Assembly: GCF_001890385.1 (NCBI RefSeq)
Contig: NZ_CP018221.1
Coordinates: 2,777,501 to 2,841,500 of the forward strand
Length of the DNA: 64,000 nucleotides
Reading direction: 5' to 3'
From: Tardibacter chloracetimidivorans
GTDB lineage: Bacteria; Pseudomonadota; Alphaproteobacteria; Sphingomonadales; Sphingomonadaceae
The notes beneath the pieces were generated by a model. The model was not told the origin of the DNA, did no database searches, and saw nothing but the letters and a program-made list of their open reading frames with translations. Made by a program: the position numbers and the translations under genes. This document shows positions 16,568 through 26,892 of the stretch, piece by piece. Numbering within the stretch: position 1 is the stretch's first letter; each line of letters opens with the position of its first letter.

Positions 16568-17908
16568 ATGCAGGCATCCATATCACTTCTTGGCAAGCGC
16601 CGGTTCCTGCCGCTGTTCGTCACGCAATTCCTCGGCGCGTTTAACGACAACCTGTTCAAGACGGCGCTGGTGCTGCTCGTCACCTTCCACATCTATAGCG
16701 ATGCGGCGAAGGAAGCGGCATTCAACGCAATTGCGGGCGGGCTGTTCATCCTGCCGTTCTTCCTGTTTTCGGCGCTTGCCGGGCAGCTTGCCGACGGTAA
16801 CGACAAGGCGCGGATCATCCGCATCGTCAAGACGGCCGAGATTGCGATCATGCTGTTCGGCGCGGTGGGGCTGCTGCTGCCGTCCGTCACGCTGCTGCTT
16901 GCGGCACTGTTCGCCATGGGCGTGCACTCCGCCTTCTTCGGCCCCATCAAATACGCGATCCTGCCGCAGCATCTGCGCGAGAAGGAGGTGCTGGGCGGGA
17001 CCGGACTGGTGGAGGCGGGGACCTATGCGGCGATCCTCGGAGGGACGATCGTCGGCGGAATCATTCCACCGGCGGCGGCGGCCGGCATGGTGCTGATGGT
17101 TGCGGCCGCCGGGTGGCTTGCCGGGCGTCAGGTGCCGCCCGCGCCTCCTGTCGTGGAGGACCATCGCTGCGACTGGCACATCGTCCGCGCCTCCATCCGG
17201 CTGGTGCGCGACGCAATGCGGGTGCGCCGGCTGGACCTAGCGATATTGTGCATCTCCTTCTTCTGGGCCGTGGGCACCATATTGGCGAGCCAGTTCCCGC
17301 CGCTGGTGAAGAACGAGTTCAACGCCAACCAGCAGGTGGCGACGCTGTTCCTCGCCTTGTTCTCGGTCGGGGTCGCGGTCGGATCGATCGCGATCAACCG
17401 GCTGCTGAAGGGCGAGGTTTCGGCCCGCTTCTCGCCGGTTTCGGCGCTTGTGATGAGCGCTTTCATCATCGATCTGTTCTGGGCGGCGTCGCACTGGACG
17501 CATGGCGGCGACGGCACGCTCAACCTGCGCCAGTTCATCCGCCATCCAGAGGCGATCCGGGTGATGTTCGATCTGTTCGGGGTTGCCGTGGCGGGCGGGA
17601 TGTTCGTCGTCCCGCTCTACGCCTTTCTCCAGATCACCGTGCCGCCGACGGATACGGCGCGGACGATCGCTGCCAACAACATCGTCAATTCGGCCTTCAT
17701 GGTCATCGCGGCGCTGTTGGCCGCGCTGCTGGCGATGCTGAACTTCTCGGTGCCGCAGATATTGCTGCTGGTGGCGGTGGGCGGAATCCTGGCGTCGTTC
17801 ATCGCCTGGCGGCTCCACCGCGTGTGCGAGACGGCGCTATGCGAAGAAGAACGAGAAAAAGACGAAGCCGCCCGTAAAGGTGAAGGCAAAGGCGCGGACA
17901 TCGTCTGA
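16568..17908 (+). CDS. MFS transporter, LplT-like (lysophospholipid transporter type)
   Basis: This 446-residue, twelve-helix MFS protein has an N-terminus (FLPLFVTQFLGAFNDNLFK) and a loop (SAFFGPIKYAILPQHL) that are hallmarks of LplT and of the MFS half of the acyl-ACP synthetase/acyltransferase fusions. LplT flips lysophosphatidylethanolamine inward for re-acylation. The acyltransferase partner is not in the window. It probably forms an operon with the DMT gene. The C-terminal tail is short and charged (EEEREKDEAARKGEGKG). Confidence 0.8.
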   Translation: MQASISLLGKRRFLPLFVTQFLGAFNDNLFKTALVLLVTFHIYSDAAKEAAFNAIAGGLFILPFFLFSALAGQLADGNDKARIIRIVKTAEIAIMLFGAVGLLLPSVTLLLAALFAMGVHSAFFGPIKYAILPQHLREKEVLGGTGLVEAGTYAAILGGTIVGGIIPPAAAAGMVLMVAAAGWLAGRQVPPAPPVVEDHRCDWHIVRASIRLVRDAMRVRRLDLAILCISFFWAVGTILASQFPPLVKNEFNANQQVATLFLALFSVGVAVGSIAINRLLKGEVSARFSPVSALVMSAFIIDLFWAASHWTHGGDGTLNLRQFIRHPEAIRVMFDLFGVAVAGGMFVVPLYAFLQITVPPTDTARTIAANNIVNSAFMVIAALLAALLAMLNFSVPQILLLVAVGGILASFIAWRLHRVCETALCEEEREKDEAARKGEGKGADIV

Positions 17909-18032
17909 CAGCTGCGGTATCGCCGCCGCCGATGAAAGGTCGAAACTATCCAGCCATTGCCGCATGCGCCTGCTCCATTCCCGGAAGCCGACGCTAACAT
18001 TTTGTTAACCATGTTTGAAGCCCGGGCGGGTC

Positions 18033-19124
18033 CTACCGCCGCAGCCATTCCGCGATCCGCGCGGCGATACGCGGCGCGGCGGCTCCGTCCCCGAACAGGG
18101 TGGAGCGGGGGAAGCGGCCCTTCTCCAGCATTTCGCCCGCCGCCGAAAGGATCGCCTCCGGGTCGCTTCCGGCAAGCATTGCCCTGCCGTCTTCAACCGC
18201 TTCCATCCGTTCGGTCCGGGTCCGGAGCACCACAACGGGTATGCCCAGTGTGGCGGCTTCTTCCTGAAGGCCGCCGGAATCGGTGACGACCAGCGCAGCG
18301 CGCACCAGCAACCGCACGATCGCGGCGTGGTCTATCGGCGCGGACAGCTGGATGAGCGGATCGCCGCAAAGCATATCCGCCAGTGGCTGGAGATCAGGCG
18401 CGGGGTGCAGCGGCAGGATGACCGGCAGCGCATGCGCGTGTGCGACCTTGCTGATGCCCCGTGCGACGCCTTCCAGCGCCTTGCCCCGGTTCTCGCGCCG
18501 GTGGACGGTCGTCAGGGCGAAGCGGCCGTCGCCGATGCCGGACAGCAGGGCCTCTGCCGCCGGGCTTGGCCTAGGGTCTTCCAGCGCGCTCATCAGCCGG
18601 TCTATGCCGGTGTTGCCGGTGAGATGGACAGCGCCGCTCGCCACGCCTTCGGCCAGCAGATTGTCGCGCGCGCGGGGCGTCGGCGCGAAATGGAGTGTTG
18701 CCAGACGGGCGATGGCGCGGCGGAACAGCTCTTCGGGAAACGGCTCGGCTATCGAGGCGGTGCGAAGCCCGGCTTCCACATGGGCGATGGGGATTCCCAG
18801 GCGAAACGCGGCCAGCGCCCCGGCATAGGCGGTCGCCGTGTCGCCCTGCACGATGGCAAGCGCCGGGTCGACGTGCCCCAACGCCTCGGCAAGGACAGCC
18901 GCGGCGCGCGCCAGGAAACGGCCGGGCGGGTCGCCCTCCTGCATCAGCCCGAGTTCCATGTCGGGCGCGATGTCCGGCAGCATCTGGTCGAACAGCGTCT
19001 GGTGTTGACCGGAGGCGATCAGGCGAACGGCCCCAACGCCGCCATGCCGAAGCGCATCGATGACCGGCAACAGTTTCAGCGCTTCGGGACGCGTTCCGGC
19101 AATTACGGCAATGGTCGGCAGCAT
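18033..19124 (-). CDS. wecB: non-hydrolysing UDP-N-acetylglucosamine 2-epimerase
   Basis: This 363-residue enzyme converts UDP-GlcNAc to UDP-ManNAc in the cytoplasm. It has the N-terminal AVIAGTRPEALKLLPV, the nucleotide-binding GDTATAYAGALAAF, HVEAGLRT, and VVTDSGGLQEEA with the catalytic/UDP-binding residues. Length matches WecB/MnaA. No polysaccharide assembly genes are next to it; the neighbours are an unrelated transporter (convergent) and a host-attachment protein on the same strand, so the glycan it feeds is unknown. Confidence 0.92.
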   Translation of the reverse strand: MLPTIAVIAGTRPEALKLLPVIDALRHGGVGAVRLIASGQHQTLFDQMLPDIAPDMELGLMQEGDPPGRFLARAAAVLAEALGHVDPALAIVQGDTATAYAGALAAFRLGIPIAHVEAGLRTASIAEPFPEELFRRAIARLATLHFAPTPRARDNLLAEGVASGAVHLTGNTGIDRLMSALEDPRPSPAAEALLSGIGDGRFALTTVHRRENRGKALEGVARGISKVAHAHALPVILPLHPAPDLQPLADMLCGDPLIQLSAPIDHAAIVRLLVRAALVVTDSGGLQEEAATLGIPVVVLRTRTERMEAVEDGRAMLAGSDPEAILSAAGEMLEKGRFPRSTLFGDGAAAPRIAARIAEWLRR

Positions 19125-19225
19125 TTTCTGAACGGGTCCGCCAATCCATTGAAATCGTTAGGCTGTTCAAGCCTGACGATAAGCGGTTCCTTCGTCAACG
19201 CCCCCTTGGAGGTCCCCCTTGTGGA

Positions 19226-19669
19226 TCAGACCTCATAGTCCGAAAGCAGCCGCGCGATGTCGTTCACCGGATGGCCCGTCAGGTCCTTCGGGATTTCGGC
19301 GATCACGCGATCGGCCGTGCCGTTTGGATAATGCTGGCGCAGCCGGCCCAGCGTGCGCGGCGGCGCGATGACGACGACGTTGTTGCCGTTGATCCGGCTG
19401 TGATCGCCCAGAAAGCCGGCGACTTCGGCAATGAAGCGGTCCTCCGCCTGTTCGTGAAAATCGGTTTCCTGCATTGCGCTGCGTCCCGGTCCCACGCTGG
19501 AATGGCTGCGTCCGGGACGGTCGGTCCCAAGCTCGCGGTCGGGCGGGATGTTCTGCGCTTGCTGCTCGATCACTTCCAGCCGGAGATTGAACGCCTCGCC
19601 GCGATTTTCCAGCAAAAGCATCTTGCCGCCATCGGCAACCAGAACGGTCGTGCCACGGGGTACCCGCAT
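19226..19669 (-). CDS. host attachment protein family (pfam10116-type)
   Basis: This 147-residue protein has the profile of the 'protein required for attachment to host cells' family. It shows an N-terminal ribonuclease-H-like strand set (TTVLVADGGKMLLLENRG), the segment QETDFHEQAEDRFIAEVAGFL, the strand NNVVVIAPPRTLGRLRQH, and a C-terminal DLTGHPVNDIARLL. It resembles archaeal/eukaryotic release-factor-like domains. The name derives from an Agrobacterium phenotype and says little about this organism. It is divergent from serS with 113 bases between them. Confidence 0.8.
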   Translation of the reverse strand: MRVPRGTTVLVADGGKMLLLENRGEAFNLRLEVIEQQAQNIPPDRELGTDRPGRSHSSVGPGRSAMQETDFHEQAEDRFIAEVAGFLGDHSRINGNNVVVIAPPRTLGRLRQHYPNGTADRVIAEIPKDLTGHPVNDIARLLSDYEV

Positions 19670-19782
19670 CGCTTGCTCCTCATTATTGGTTCGCTATTGA
19701 AAGCCCCTCTTCTCACAACGCTTTGGCGTGGGGCGCGTTGCACCTTGCATCCCGGCCCTGCCTCGGGCCATAGGCATCGGCC

Positions 19783-21060
19783 ATGCACGACATACGCGCC
19801 ATACGGTCCGACCCGCTTGCATTCGACTCCGCGCTCGCGCGGCGGGGCGTGGCCAGTATAGCGCAATCCATCCTCGATCTCGACAGCGCGCGGCGCGCGA
19901 TCCAGACCGAGGTGCAGGCGGGGCTGGCCCGGCGGAACGAGGCTTCCAAGGCGATCGGCCAGGCCAAGGCGAAGGGCGATGAAGCCACGGCAGGCGCGCT
20001 GATGGAAGAAGTCTCGGCACTGAAGGCGCGTCTTCCGGAGCTGGAGGCCGAGGAACGGCGGCTGGGCGAGGAGCTTGACACCCGCCTCGCGGCGATCCCG
20101 AACATTCCCGCCGCCGATGTGCCCGATGGCGCGGACGAGGAAGCCAATGTCGTCGTCCATGTGCGTGGCAAGATGCCGCACTTTGATTTTCGGCCGCTGG
20201 AGCATGACGAGATCGGAGCCAGGCTCGGCCTCGATTTCGAGGCGGCGGCCGCGATTTCCGGCGCGCGCTTTGCGGTTCTGAAGGGGCCGATGGCGCGGCT
20301 GCATCGCGCGCTCGCCCAGTTCATGCTCGATGTGCAGACCGGGGAGCATGGCTATACCGAGATCAACCCGCCGCTCCTGGTGCGCGACGAGGCGGTGTTC
20401 GGCACCGGCCAGCTTCCGAAGTTCGCCGACGATCTGTTCCGCACCACCGACGGCCGCTGGCTTATCCCTACGGCGGAAGTGTCGCTCACCAATCTCGTCC
20501 GCGAGCAGATAGTGGACGGGGCCTCGCTGCCGCTGAGGCTTGCGGCGCTGACCCCCTGTTTCCGGTCGGAAGCAGGTGCCGCCGGGCGCGACACACGCGG
20601 GCTTATTCGCCAGCATCAGTTCGACAAGGTGGAAATGGTGTCGATCACCACCGCCGACCAGTCCGAAGCCGAGCATGAGCGGATGACGGCCTGCGCGGAG
20701 GCGATCCTCGACAGGCTGGGGCTGCATTACAGACGGATGCTGCTGTGCACCGGCGACATGGGCTTTTCAGCGCGCAAGACCTATGATCTGGAGGTCTGGC
20801 TGCCGGGACAGGGGCGCTATCGCGAGATCAGCTCCATTTCCAACTGCGGCGATTTCCAGGCGCGACGTATGGACGCCCGTTGCCGCGCAGCCGGCGAGAA
20901 GGGGACAAGCTTCGTGCATACGCTCAATGGCTCCGGCCTTGCGGTCGGACGGGCGCTGGTGGCCGTGATCGAGAATTGCCAGCGCGAGGACGGATCGGTC
21001 GTCGTGCCCGAACCGCTGCGCCCCTATATGGGCGGCGCCGACCGGCTGATGGCAAGCTGA
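19783..21060 (+). CDS. serS: serine--tRNA ligase
   Basis: This 425-residue class II synthetase charges tRNA-Ser and, for SelC-like tRNAs, the selenocysteine tRNA. It has the N-terminal long coiled-coil arm (about 30-100, rich in Glu/Ala/Lys), motif 2 ([19 protein letters not shown]) and motif 3 ([19 protein letters not shown]). Length is normal. Its stop codon overlaps the surE start by one base (TGATG), so serS, surE and perhaps the two genes after it are co-transcribed. Confidence 0.97.
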   Translation: MHDIRAIRSDPLAFDSALARRGVASIAQSILDLDSARRAIQTEVQAGLARRNEASKAIGQAKAKGDEATAGALMEEVSALKARLPELEAEERRLGEELDTRLAAIPNIPAADVPDGADEEANVVVHVRGKMPHFDFRPLEHDEIGARLGLDFEAAAAISGARFAVLKGPMARLHRALAQFMLDVQTGEHGYTEINPPLLVRDEAVFGTGQLPKFADDLFRTTDGRWLIPTAEVSLTNLVREQIVDGASLPLRLAALTPCFRSEAGAAGRDTRGLIRQHQFDKVEMVSITTADQSEAEHERMTACAEAILDRLGLHYRRMLLCTGDMGFSARKTYDLEVWLPGQGRYREISSISNCGDFQARRMDARCRAAGEKGTSFVHTLNGSGLAVGRALVAVIENCQREDGSVVVPEPLRPYMGGADRLMAS

Positions 21061-21824
21061 TGCGGATTCTTCTCACCAACGACGATGGGGTGAACGCAAC
21101 CGGCCTCAAGGTGCTGGAAACGATCGCCCGCACCCTTTCGGACGATATCTGGATCGTCGCCCCCGCAGAGGAGAAATCCGGGGCCGGGCACTCGCTTACG
21201 CTCACCCAGCCCGTCCGCCTGCGCCGCCTTGGCGAACGACGCTTCTGCGTGACGGGAACGCCGACCGATGCGGTGATGATGGCGGTTGCCCATGTCCTGA
21301 AGGACAATCCGCCCGACCTGATCCTGTCCGGCGTCAATCGCGGCGCCAATCTGGCCGAGGACGTCACCTATTCCGGGACGGTCTCGGCCGCGATGGAAGG
21401 CGCGTTGGCGGGCATCCCTTCCATTGCGCTCAGCCAGGTCCATTCCCGCGAGGCGATGGGCGACGCCATGCCGTTCGACGCCGCCGCCGCCTGGGGCGAG
21501 CGGGTGCTGAAGCGGCTGATCGGCGCGCCATGGTCGCCGCGCACGCTGGTGAACATAAACTTTCCGGCGCTGCCCGCCGACGAGGTGAAGGGCGTGAAAG
21601 TGGTGGATCAGGGTCTGCGCGACTATGGCAGGCTGCGGATCATCAAGGGCACCGACCCGCGCGGCTATGATTATTACTGGTTCGGCCTGGGCGAGGCGGT
21701 TTCCACCCCCGGACACCATACCGATCTGGAGGCGGTGCAGGACGGCTTCGTCAGCGTGACGCCGCTGCACCTCGACATGACCCATCACGCATCGCTGGAA
21801 CCGCTGCGCGAACGCTATCGCTGA
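21060..21824 (+). CDS. surE: 5'/3'-nucleotidase SurE
   Basis: This 254-residue enzyme has the SurE signature [16 protein letters not shown] (metal ligands Asp8 and Asp9), GHSLTLTQPVRL, and SGVNRGANLAEDVTYSGTV. It dephosphorylates nucleoside monophosphates and short polyphosphates and is a survival factor. The ATG at 21060 overlaps the serS stop. In many alphaproteobacteria surE is followed by pcm; here the next gene is a LysM/M23 lipoprotein instead. Confidence 0.95.
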   Translation: MRILLTNDDGVNATGLKVLETIARTLSDDIWIVAPAEEKSGAGHSLTLTQPVRLRRLGERRFCVTGTPTDAVMMAVAHVLKDNPPDLILSGVNRGANLAEDVTYSGTVSAAMEGALAGIPSIALSQVHSREAMGDAMPFDAAAAWGERVLKRLIGAPWSPRTLVNINFPALPADEVKGVKVVDQGLRDYGRLRIIKGTDPRGYDYYWFGLGEAVSTPGHHTDLEAVQDGFVSVTPLHLDMTHHASLEPLRERYR

Positions 21825-21902
21825 TCGGTCCGACTCCGAAAAGCCAACCATTTGCCGCTCCCGCTCTGGCAATGCGCTGACAAGACGCTACAAATGGCCG
21901 CC

Positions 21903-22937
21903 ATGTCGAAGGGGGGTCTGTTTCTTGCTCTGGTGCTGATGCTGGCGGCCTGCGCTCCGCACCAGTCCCGCGTGCCCCGGGGCGCGGAAGACTGGCCGGT
22001 CAACAAGCGTGTCCAGCGGCTGCCGCCGGCCCAGCCGCTGCCGCCGCCAAAACCGCAATGGGTGGCGCGCGAGGTGACGCCGGACGCGGTGGAAGTCCCC
22101 GCGCAAACCTATGTCGTGCGGCCGGGCGATACATTGCGGCGCATCTCCGACCGGCTCGGCGCATCCTCCGAAGCGATCGCCAGGGCCAACAACATCCCGC
22201 CGCCCTTCATCATCCGCGTCGGCGAACGGCTGAGCATACCGGGCGGGCGCTACCACCGCGTGAAATCCGGGGAGACCGGGATCGCCATCGCCCGCGCCTA
22301 TGGCGTCTCATGGTCGAAGGTGGTCGACGGCAATGCGCTGGAGGAGCCCTATGTCCTTCGCGTCGGGCAAAAGCTGCTGCTGCCCAGCGCGCGGCAGGTG
22401 GCGGCGATGTCGCTGGAAGACCGGGCGCGCGCCTTCACCATCGACATTGGCGATCTGATCACCGGGGGCGAACCGGCGGCCGAGGAGAGCGCCGCGACCG
22501 CGCCGAGGCCGGCGACGCCCGATCAAGGGCCGGTGGTCGCGCCTTCCAGTTTTGCGGGCACGTTCGACTGGCCGGCGAGGGGAACCATCCTTTCCCGCTA
22601 TGGCGCAAAGCCCGGCGGCCGCTTCAACGACGGCATCAATATCCGCGCGGCGGCCGGATCGCCGGTGCGCGCGGCCGCCGATGGCGTGATCGCCTATGCG
22701 GGCGACACGCTGCCGGGCTTCGGCAATCTGATCCTCATCAAGCACGGCGGCAACTGGGTGACGGCCTATGCGCACGCCGATGCGCTGCTCGTCGGTCGCG
22801 GGCAGATCGTGAAGAGGGGCGATGTCATCGCCCGGGCGGGCCAGACCGGCTCGGTCGACGAGCCGCAGGTGCATTTCGAGATCCGCGAAGGGCGCAAGCC
22901 GCTGGACCCCCTCACCCTGCTGCCCAAAAGCGGATGA
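21903..22937 (+). CDS. NlpD-like lipoprotein, two LysM domains plus degenerate LytM (M23) domain
   Basis: This protein has 344 residues from ATG 21903 (another ATG at 21894). It has a lipoprotein signal (MLAAC) and a Pro-rich spacer. Two LysM modules follow (TYVVRPGDTLRRISDRL and YHRVKSGETGIAIARAY) with an M23 domain at the C-terminus (DWPARGTILSRYG to VHFEIREG). The first zinc-ligand position, normally H-x3-D, reads NDGINI and lacks the histidine, as in NlpD/EnvC-type amidase activators. A role as activator of a cell-wall amidase in septum splitting fits better than peptidase activity (inference). It overlaps the next gene by four bases. Confidence 0.88.
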   Translation: MSKGGLFLALVLMLAACAPHQSRVPRGAEDWPVNKRVQRLPPAQPLPPPKPQWVAREVTPDAVEVPAQTYVVRPGDTLRRISDRLGASSEAIARANNIPPPFIIRVGERLSIPGGRYHRVKSGETGIAIARAYGVSWSKVVDGNALEEPYVLRVGQKLLLPSARQVAAMSLEDRARAFTIDIGDLITGGEPAAEESAATAPRPATPDQGPVVAPSSFAGTFDWPARGTILSRYGAKPGGRFNDGINIRAAAGSPVRAAADGVIAYAGDTLPGFGNLILIKHGGNWVTAYAHADALLVGRGQIVKRGDVIARAGQTGSVDEPQVHFEIREGRKPLDPLTLLPKSG

Positions 22938-23965
22938 GCATCAAGCTCGTCGACCGGCGGGACGAACGGCTGGCGCTGCAGCGCCAGGCGAAGCTGACGC
23001 CGCTCGGGTCGCTGCTGCTGAGGGCGACGATCGTGCTGGCGCTGATCGGAACGGCGATCGCGATCCACTGGTTCGACCGGGGTGGGCTGGTGGATCAGGT
23101 GGATGGGCATATCAGCTTTGGCGACGTGCTCTATTTCACGATGATCACGATCACCACGGTCGGCTATGGCGACATCGTGCCGGTGACGCCCAGGGCGCGG
23201 ATGTTCGACACCTTTGCGGTCACGCCGATCCGTCTTTTCGTCTGGCTCATCTTTCTGGGGACGGCTTATGACTTCATCTTCAAACGGGCATGGAACCGCT
23301 GGCGCATGAAACTGATCCAGGACCGGTTGCACGATCATGTGGTGGTCGCGGGCTTCGGCACCAGTGGCGGAGAGGCGGTGGCGGAATTGCTGAGGCGGGG
23401 GACGTCGCCCGACGACATCGTCGTCATCGACAGCCGCCAGACCGTGCTTGAGACAGCCGAGGCACTGGGCGTCAATTATCTGTGCGGCGACGCATCGCAC
23501 AACGCCGTGCTGGAGGCGGCGGCGATCAAGCGCGCGCGCGCGGTGGTGATTTCCGCCGGGCGTGACGACACGTCGATCCTGATCGTGCTGACGGCGCGCA
23601 AGCTCTCGCCAGACGCAGTCATCACCGTCGTGATCCGGTCGGAGGAGAATGAAGACCTCGCCAAACAGGCGGGCGCGACCAGCGTCATCAACCCGGTGAG
23701 CTTTGCCGGGCTGCTGGTGGCGGGCGCGACGCATGGCAGCCACCTGCCCGAATATATGCGCGATCTCGCCACCGCCGAGGGCCGGGTCGCGCTCAAAGAG
23801 CGCATCGTCGAGGCGCACGAAATCGGCCAGCCGCTGTCGGCGATCACCACCGGTGTCGGCGTTCGCATCTATCGGGGAAGCGACTGTTTCGGCTTCTGGG
23901 AGGCGGAGGCAAACGCCCTGCAGGCGGGCGACGTCATCATCGAGATCGTGCCCGGATCGCGCTGA
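22934..23965 (+). CDS. two-TM potassium channel with RCK (TrkA-N/TrkA-C) domains
   Basis: This 343-residue protein has TM1 (about 25-47), a pore loop with the K+ selectivity filter TTVGYGD, and TM2 (about 90-110). A Rossmann RCK domain follows (HVVVAGFGTSGGEAV, then VVIDSRQTVLETAE and CGDAS) with a C-terminal TrkA-C-like region (ALKERIVEAHEIGQPLSAI). This is the MthK/Kch architecture, so it is probably a ligand-gated K+ channel. An ATGA overlap couples it to the NlpD-like gene. Confidence 0.92.
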   Translation: MSIKLVDRRDERLALQRQAKLTPLGSLLLRATIVLALIGTAIAIHWFDRGGLVDQVDGHISFGDVLYFTMITITTVGYGDIVPVTPRARMFDTFAVTPIRLFVWLIFLGTAYDFIFKRAWNRWRMKLIQDRLHDHVVVAGFGTSGGEAVAELLRRGTSPDDIVVIDSRQTVLETAEALGVNYLCGDASHNAVLEAAAIKRARAVVISAGRDDTSILIVLTARKLSPDAVITVVIRSEENEDLAKQAGATSVINPVSFAGLLVAGATHGSHLPEYMRDLATAEGRVALKERIVEAHEIGQPLSAITTGVGVRIYRGSDCFGFWEAEANALQAGDVIIEIVPGSR

Positions 23966-24022
23966 AGTACCGCTCCCCTCTCGCCAAATGGCGCGGGAAC
24001 GCCTATCTGGCGCGCCAGGCTC

Positions 24023-25357
24023 ATGGAAAAGCAACTTCCCAATCCGCCCAAGGTGGGCATGGTTTCGCTCGGCTGCCCCAAGGCATTGGTCGATTCCGAA
24101 CGGATTCTCACCAAATTGCGGGCAGACGGCTATGCGCTGTCGCCCGATTACGACCAGGCCGATGTGGTGCTGGTGAACACCTGCGGCTTCCTCGATTCGG
24201 CCAAGGCCGAGTCGCTGGAAGCAATCGGCGAGGCGATTGCCGAGAACGGCCGCGTCATCGTGACCGGCTGCATGGGCAATGAGGCCGACGTCATCCGCGC
24301 GCGCTTTCCCGATGTGCTCGCTGTCACGGGGCCGCACCAGTATGAAGCGGTGGTGGGCGCGGTGCACGAGGCGGCGCCCTGGCAGCATTCGCCCTATCTG
24401 GACCTTGTGCCCGAAGCGGGGCTGAAGCTGACGCCGCGCCACTACAGCTATCTGAAGATTTCCGAAGGCTGCAATCACCGCTGCGCCTTTTGCATCATCC
24501 CCTCGATCCGGGGCGATCTCGCGAGCCGCCGGGTGGATGCGGTGCTGCGGGAGGCCGAAAGGCTGGTCGCCGCCGGGACGAAGGAACTGCTCGTCATCAG
24601 CCAGGACACCTCTGCCTATGGGGTAGACCTGAAGCACAGGGCCTTCCCGTGGAAGGGCGGCGAAGTGCGCACGCACATGACCGACCTCGCCCGCGAGCTG
24701 GGGCGGCTGGGGGCGTGGGTGCGGCTGCACTATGTCTATCCCTATCCGCACGTCGATCAGGTGATTCCGCTGATGGCCGAAGGGCTGGTGACGCCCTATC
24801 TGGACATTCCCTTCCAGCATGCATCGCCGTCGGTCCTCAAAGCGATGAAGCGCCCGGCCAACGAGGCCAAGGTGCTGGAGCGGCTTCGGGGTTGGCGGGA
24901 TATCTGCCCCGACATTGCGGTCCGGTCGTCCTTCGTCGTCGGCTTTCCCGGCGAGAGCGAGGCCGATTTCCAGTATCTGCTCGACTGGCTGGACGAAGCG
25001 CAGCTCGATCGCGTCGGCGCGTTCAAGTTCGAACCCGTCGCAGGGGCTGCCGCCAATGCGCTGCCCGATCCGGTTCCCGAAGAGGTGAAGCAGGACCGCT
25101 ATGAGCGCATCATGGCGAAATGCGCCGACATCTCCGCCGCCAAGCTTCGGGCGAAGATCGGTCGCACGCTGGACGTGATCCTCGACGCGGTGGACGAGGA
25201 CGGCGGCGCGACCGGGCGATCGAAGGCCGACGCGCCCGAGATCGACGGCAATGTGCTGCTTCGCGACGCGGCGGGCCATGCGCCGGGCGACATCATCCCG
25301 GTTCTGGTCGAGGACGCCGACGAGCACGACCTGTACGGCGTTCCGGTGGCGCGCTGA
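24023..25357 (+). CDS. rimO: ribosomal protein uS12 (Asp) methylthiotransferase RimO
   Basis: This 444-residue radical-SAM enzyme adds a methylthio group to the conserved Asp of ribosomal protein S12. It has the N-terminal UPF0004 domain ([35 protein letters not shown], with three Cys for the auxiliary cluster). The radical-SAM motif is CNHRCAFC (Cys150, Cys154, Cys157), and a C-terminal TRAM domain ends at VPVAR. The CPKALVDSE and [11 protein letters not shown] strings distinguish RimO from MiaB. Confidence 0.96.
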   Translation: MEKQLPNPPKVGMVSLGCPKALVDSERILTKLRADGYALSPDYDQADVVLVNTCGFLDSAKAESLEAIGEAIAENGRVIVTGCMGNEADVIRARFPDVLAVTGPHQYEAVVGAVHEAAPWQHSPYLDLVPEAGLKLTPRHYSYLKISEGCNHRCAFCIIPSIRGDLASRRVDAVLREAERLVAAGTKELLVISQDTSAYGVDLKHRAFPWKGGEVRTHMTDLARELGRLGAWVRLHYVYPYPHVDQVIPLMAEGLVTPYLDIPFQHASPSVLKAMKRPANEAKVLERLRGWRDICPDIAVRSSFVVGFPGESEADFQYLLDWLDEAQLDRVGAFKFEPVAGAAANALPDPVPEEVKQDRYERIMAKCADISAAKLRAKIGRTLDVILDAVDEDGGATGRSKADAPEIDGNVLLRDAAGHAPGDIIPVLVEDADEHDLYGVPVAR

Positions 25358-25399
25358 ACGGCTCTCGACACGGTTAATCCATGGCGGCATGGTTGGGCG

Positions 25400-26791
25400 A
25401 TGACCGATTTCGCGCCCCTTCTCCAGCCCGATCGCGGCGAGCCCGCACACACGCTCAGGCTTGTCGATGCAAAGACCTTCGATGGCTGGCTGAAGGCGCA
25501 GCCGCAAAGGGTGGCGGCGGCGGTCGAGGCCCAGCGCTTTGCCGGGAAAGGCTATGAGCTGGCGATTCTTCCCGGCGACAGGGACGCGGACGATTGGTCC
25601 GTCGTGCTCGGCGTCGCCAATGTGGAGGAATTGAGCCCGTGGTGCCTCGCCAAGGCGGCGGAACGCCTGCCCGAAGGCGCGTACAGGCTTGCCGAAGGCA
25701 GCTCCGGCGCGGCGGCGCTCGGCTGGATGCTGGCGCAATACCGCTTTGAAAAATACAAAAAGGCGCAGGACGCTGCCGGACCGCGCGTGCTCCTGACGAG
25801 CGACCCCGCGCGGATCGATGAGGCGGTGCGGCTCGCCGAAGCCGTGGGGCTGGTCCGCGATCTGGTGAACACGCCTGCGGGCGATCTTGGCCCGGCAGAA
25901 CTCGCCTCGGCCGCTGAAGAGGCGCTGAAGCCGTTCCGTCCGGCCTTGACCGTCCATTCAGGAAGCGAGGTCGAGACGCATTTCCCCCTCGTCGCAGCCG
26001 TCGGCCGCGCCGCCGCGCCGGGCCGCGAACCGTGCGTGCTGGAGGCGGAATGGGGTGATGAATCACACCCCCGCATCGCCGTCATCGGCAAGGGCGTCTG
26101 CTTTGATTCCGGCGGGCTGGACATCAAGCCAAGCTCGGCGATGCTGCTGATGAAGAAGGATATGGGCGGCGCGGCGCATGCGCTGGCGCTGGCGCGGCTG
26201 GTGATGGCGTCGGCCCTGCCGGTGCGGCTGCATCTGGTGATCCCGATCGTCGAAAACGCTGTCGGCAGCGCTGCCTTCCGCCCCGGCGACGTGCTGACGT
26301 CGCGCCAGGGGCTGACGGTGGAGATCGGCAACACCGATGCCGAAGGGCGGCTGATCCTGGCCGATGCGCTTGCGCTTGCCGCCGAGCACAAGCCGGAGTT
26401 GATGATCGATTATGCAACGCTTACCGGAGCCGCGCGTGTTGCGCTGGGTCCAGAGCTTCCCGCCCTGTTCAGCAATGACGATGCGCTTGCCGAAGATCTG
26501 CTGGAAGGCGGCAGCGAGGTGACCGATCCGCTCTGGCGGCTGCCGCTCTGGAGCAACTATGCCGAGATGCTGAAATCCGAGATCGCCGACGTCAACAACG
26601 CGGGCGAGGGCGGCATGGCGGGCGCGGTGACGGCGGCGCTGTTCCTCCAGAAATTCGTGCCCGACGGGCTCGCCTGGGCGCATCTGGATAGTTTCGCATG
26701 GATGCCTGCGGCAAAGCCGGGCCGCCCCAGGGGCGGGGAAGCGCTTGGCCTCCGGGCGGGCTGGGCGATGCTGCGCCGCCGCTTCGGCTGA
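25400..26791 (+). CDS. leucyl aminopeptidase family (M17) protein
   Basis: This 463-residue di-zinc cytosolic aminopeptidase has the M17 signature NTDAEGRL starting at Asn311, the metal-binding GKGVCFDSGGLDIKPS, and MKKDMGGAA. It is slightly shorter than PepA and has the divergent N-terminal domain common in alphaproteobacterial paralogues. It removes N-terminal residues in peptide turnover. It follows rimO by 42 bases on the same strand. Confidence 0.92.
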   Translation: MTDFAPLLQPDRGEPAHTLRLVDAKTFDGWLKAQPQRVAAAVEAQRFAGKGYELAILPGDRDADDWSVVLGVANVEELSPWCLAKAAERLPEGAYRLAEGSSGAAALGWMLAQYRFEKYKKAQDAAGPRVLLTSDPARIDEAVRLAEAVGLVRDLVNTPAGDLGPAELASAAEEALKPFRPALTVHSGSEVETHFPLVAAVGRAAAPGREPCVLEAEWGDESHPRIAVIGKGVCFDSGGLDIKPSSAMLLMKKDMGGAAHALALARLVMASALPVRLHLVIPIVENAVGSAAFRPGDVLTSRQGLTVEIGNTDAEGRLILADALALAAEHKPELMIDYATLTGAARVALGPELPALFSNDDALAEDLLEGGSEVTDPLWRLPLWSNYAEMLKSEIADVNNAGEGGMAGAVTAALFLQKFVPDGLAWAHLDSFAWMPAAKPGRPRGGEALGLRAGWAMLRRRFG

Positions 26792-26892
26792 AGTTCTCCG
26801 GCCGTCCGGGCCAGCCGCACCGCCGCTAATGTTCTTGCCATGCAACGATTATTCCCAACGCGCGTTTCATGACCTGATCCCGCGTTTCGAGT

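Noticed and set aside
22766..25957. A 1063-codon open frame on the minus strand opposite the nlpD-like, K+ channel and rimO genes
   Set aside because: It is entirely antisense to three genes with clear catalytic motifs and has a low-complexity Arg/His/Gly composition typical of shadow frames in high-GC DNA.
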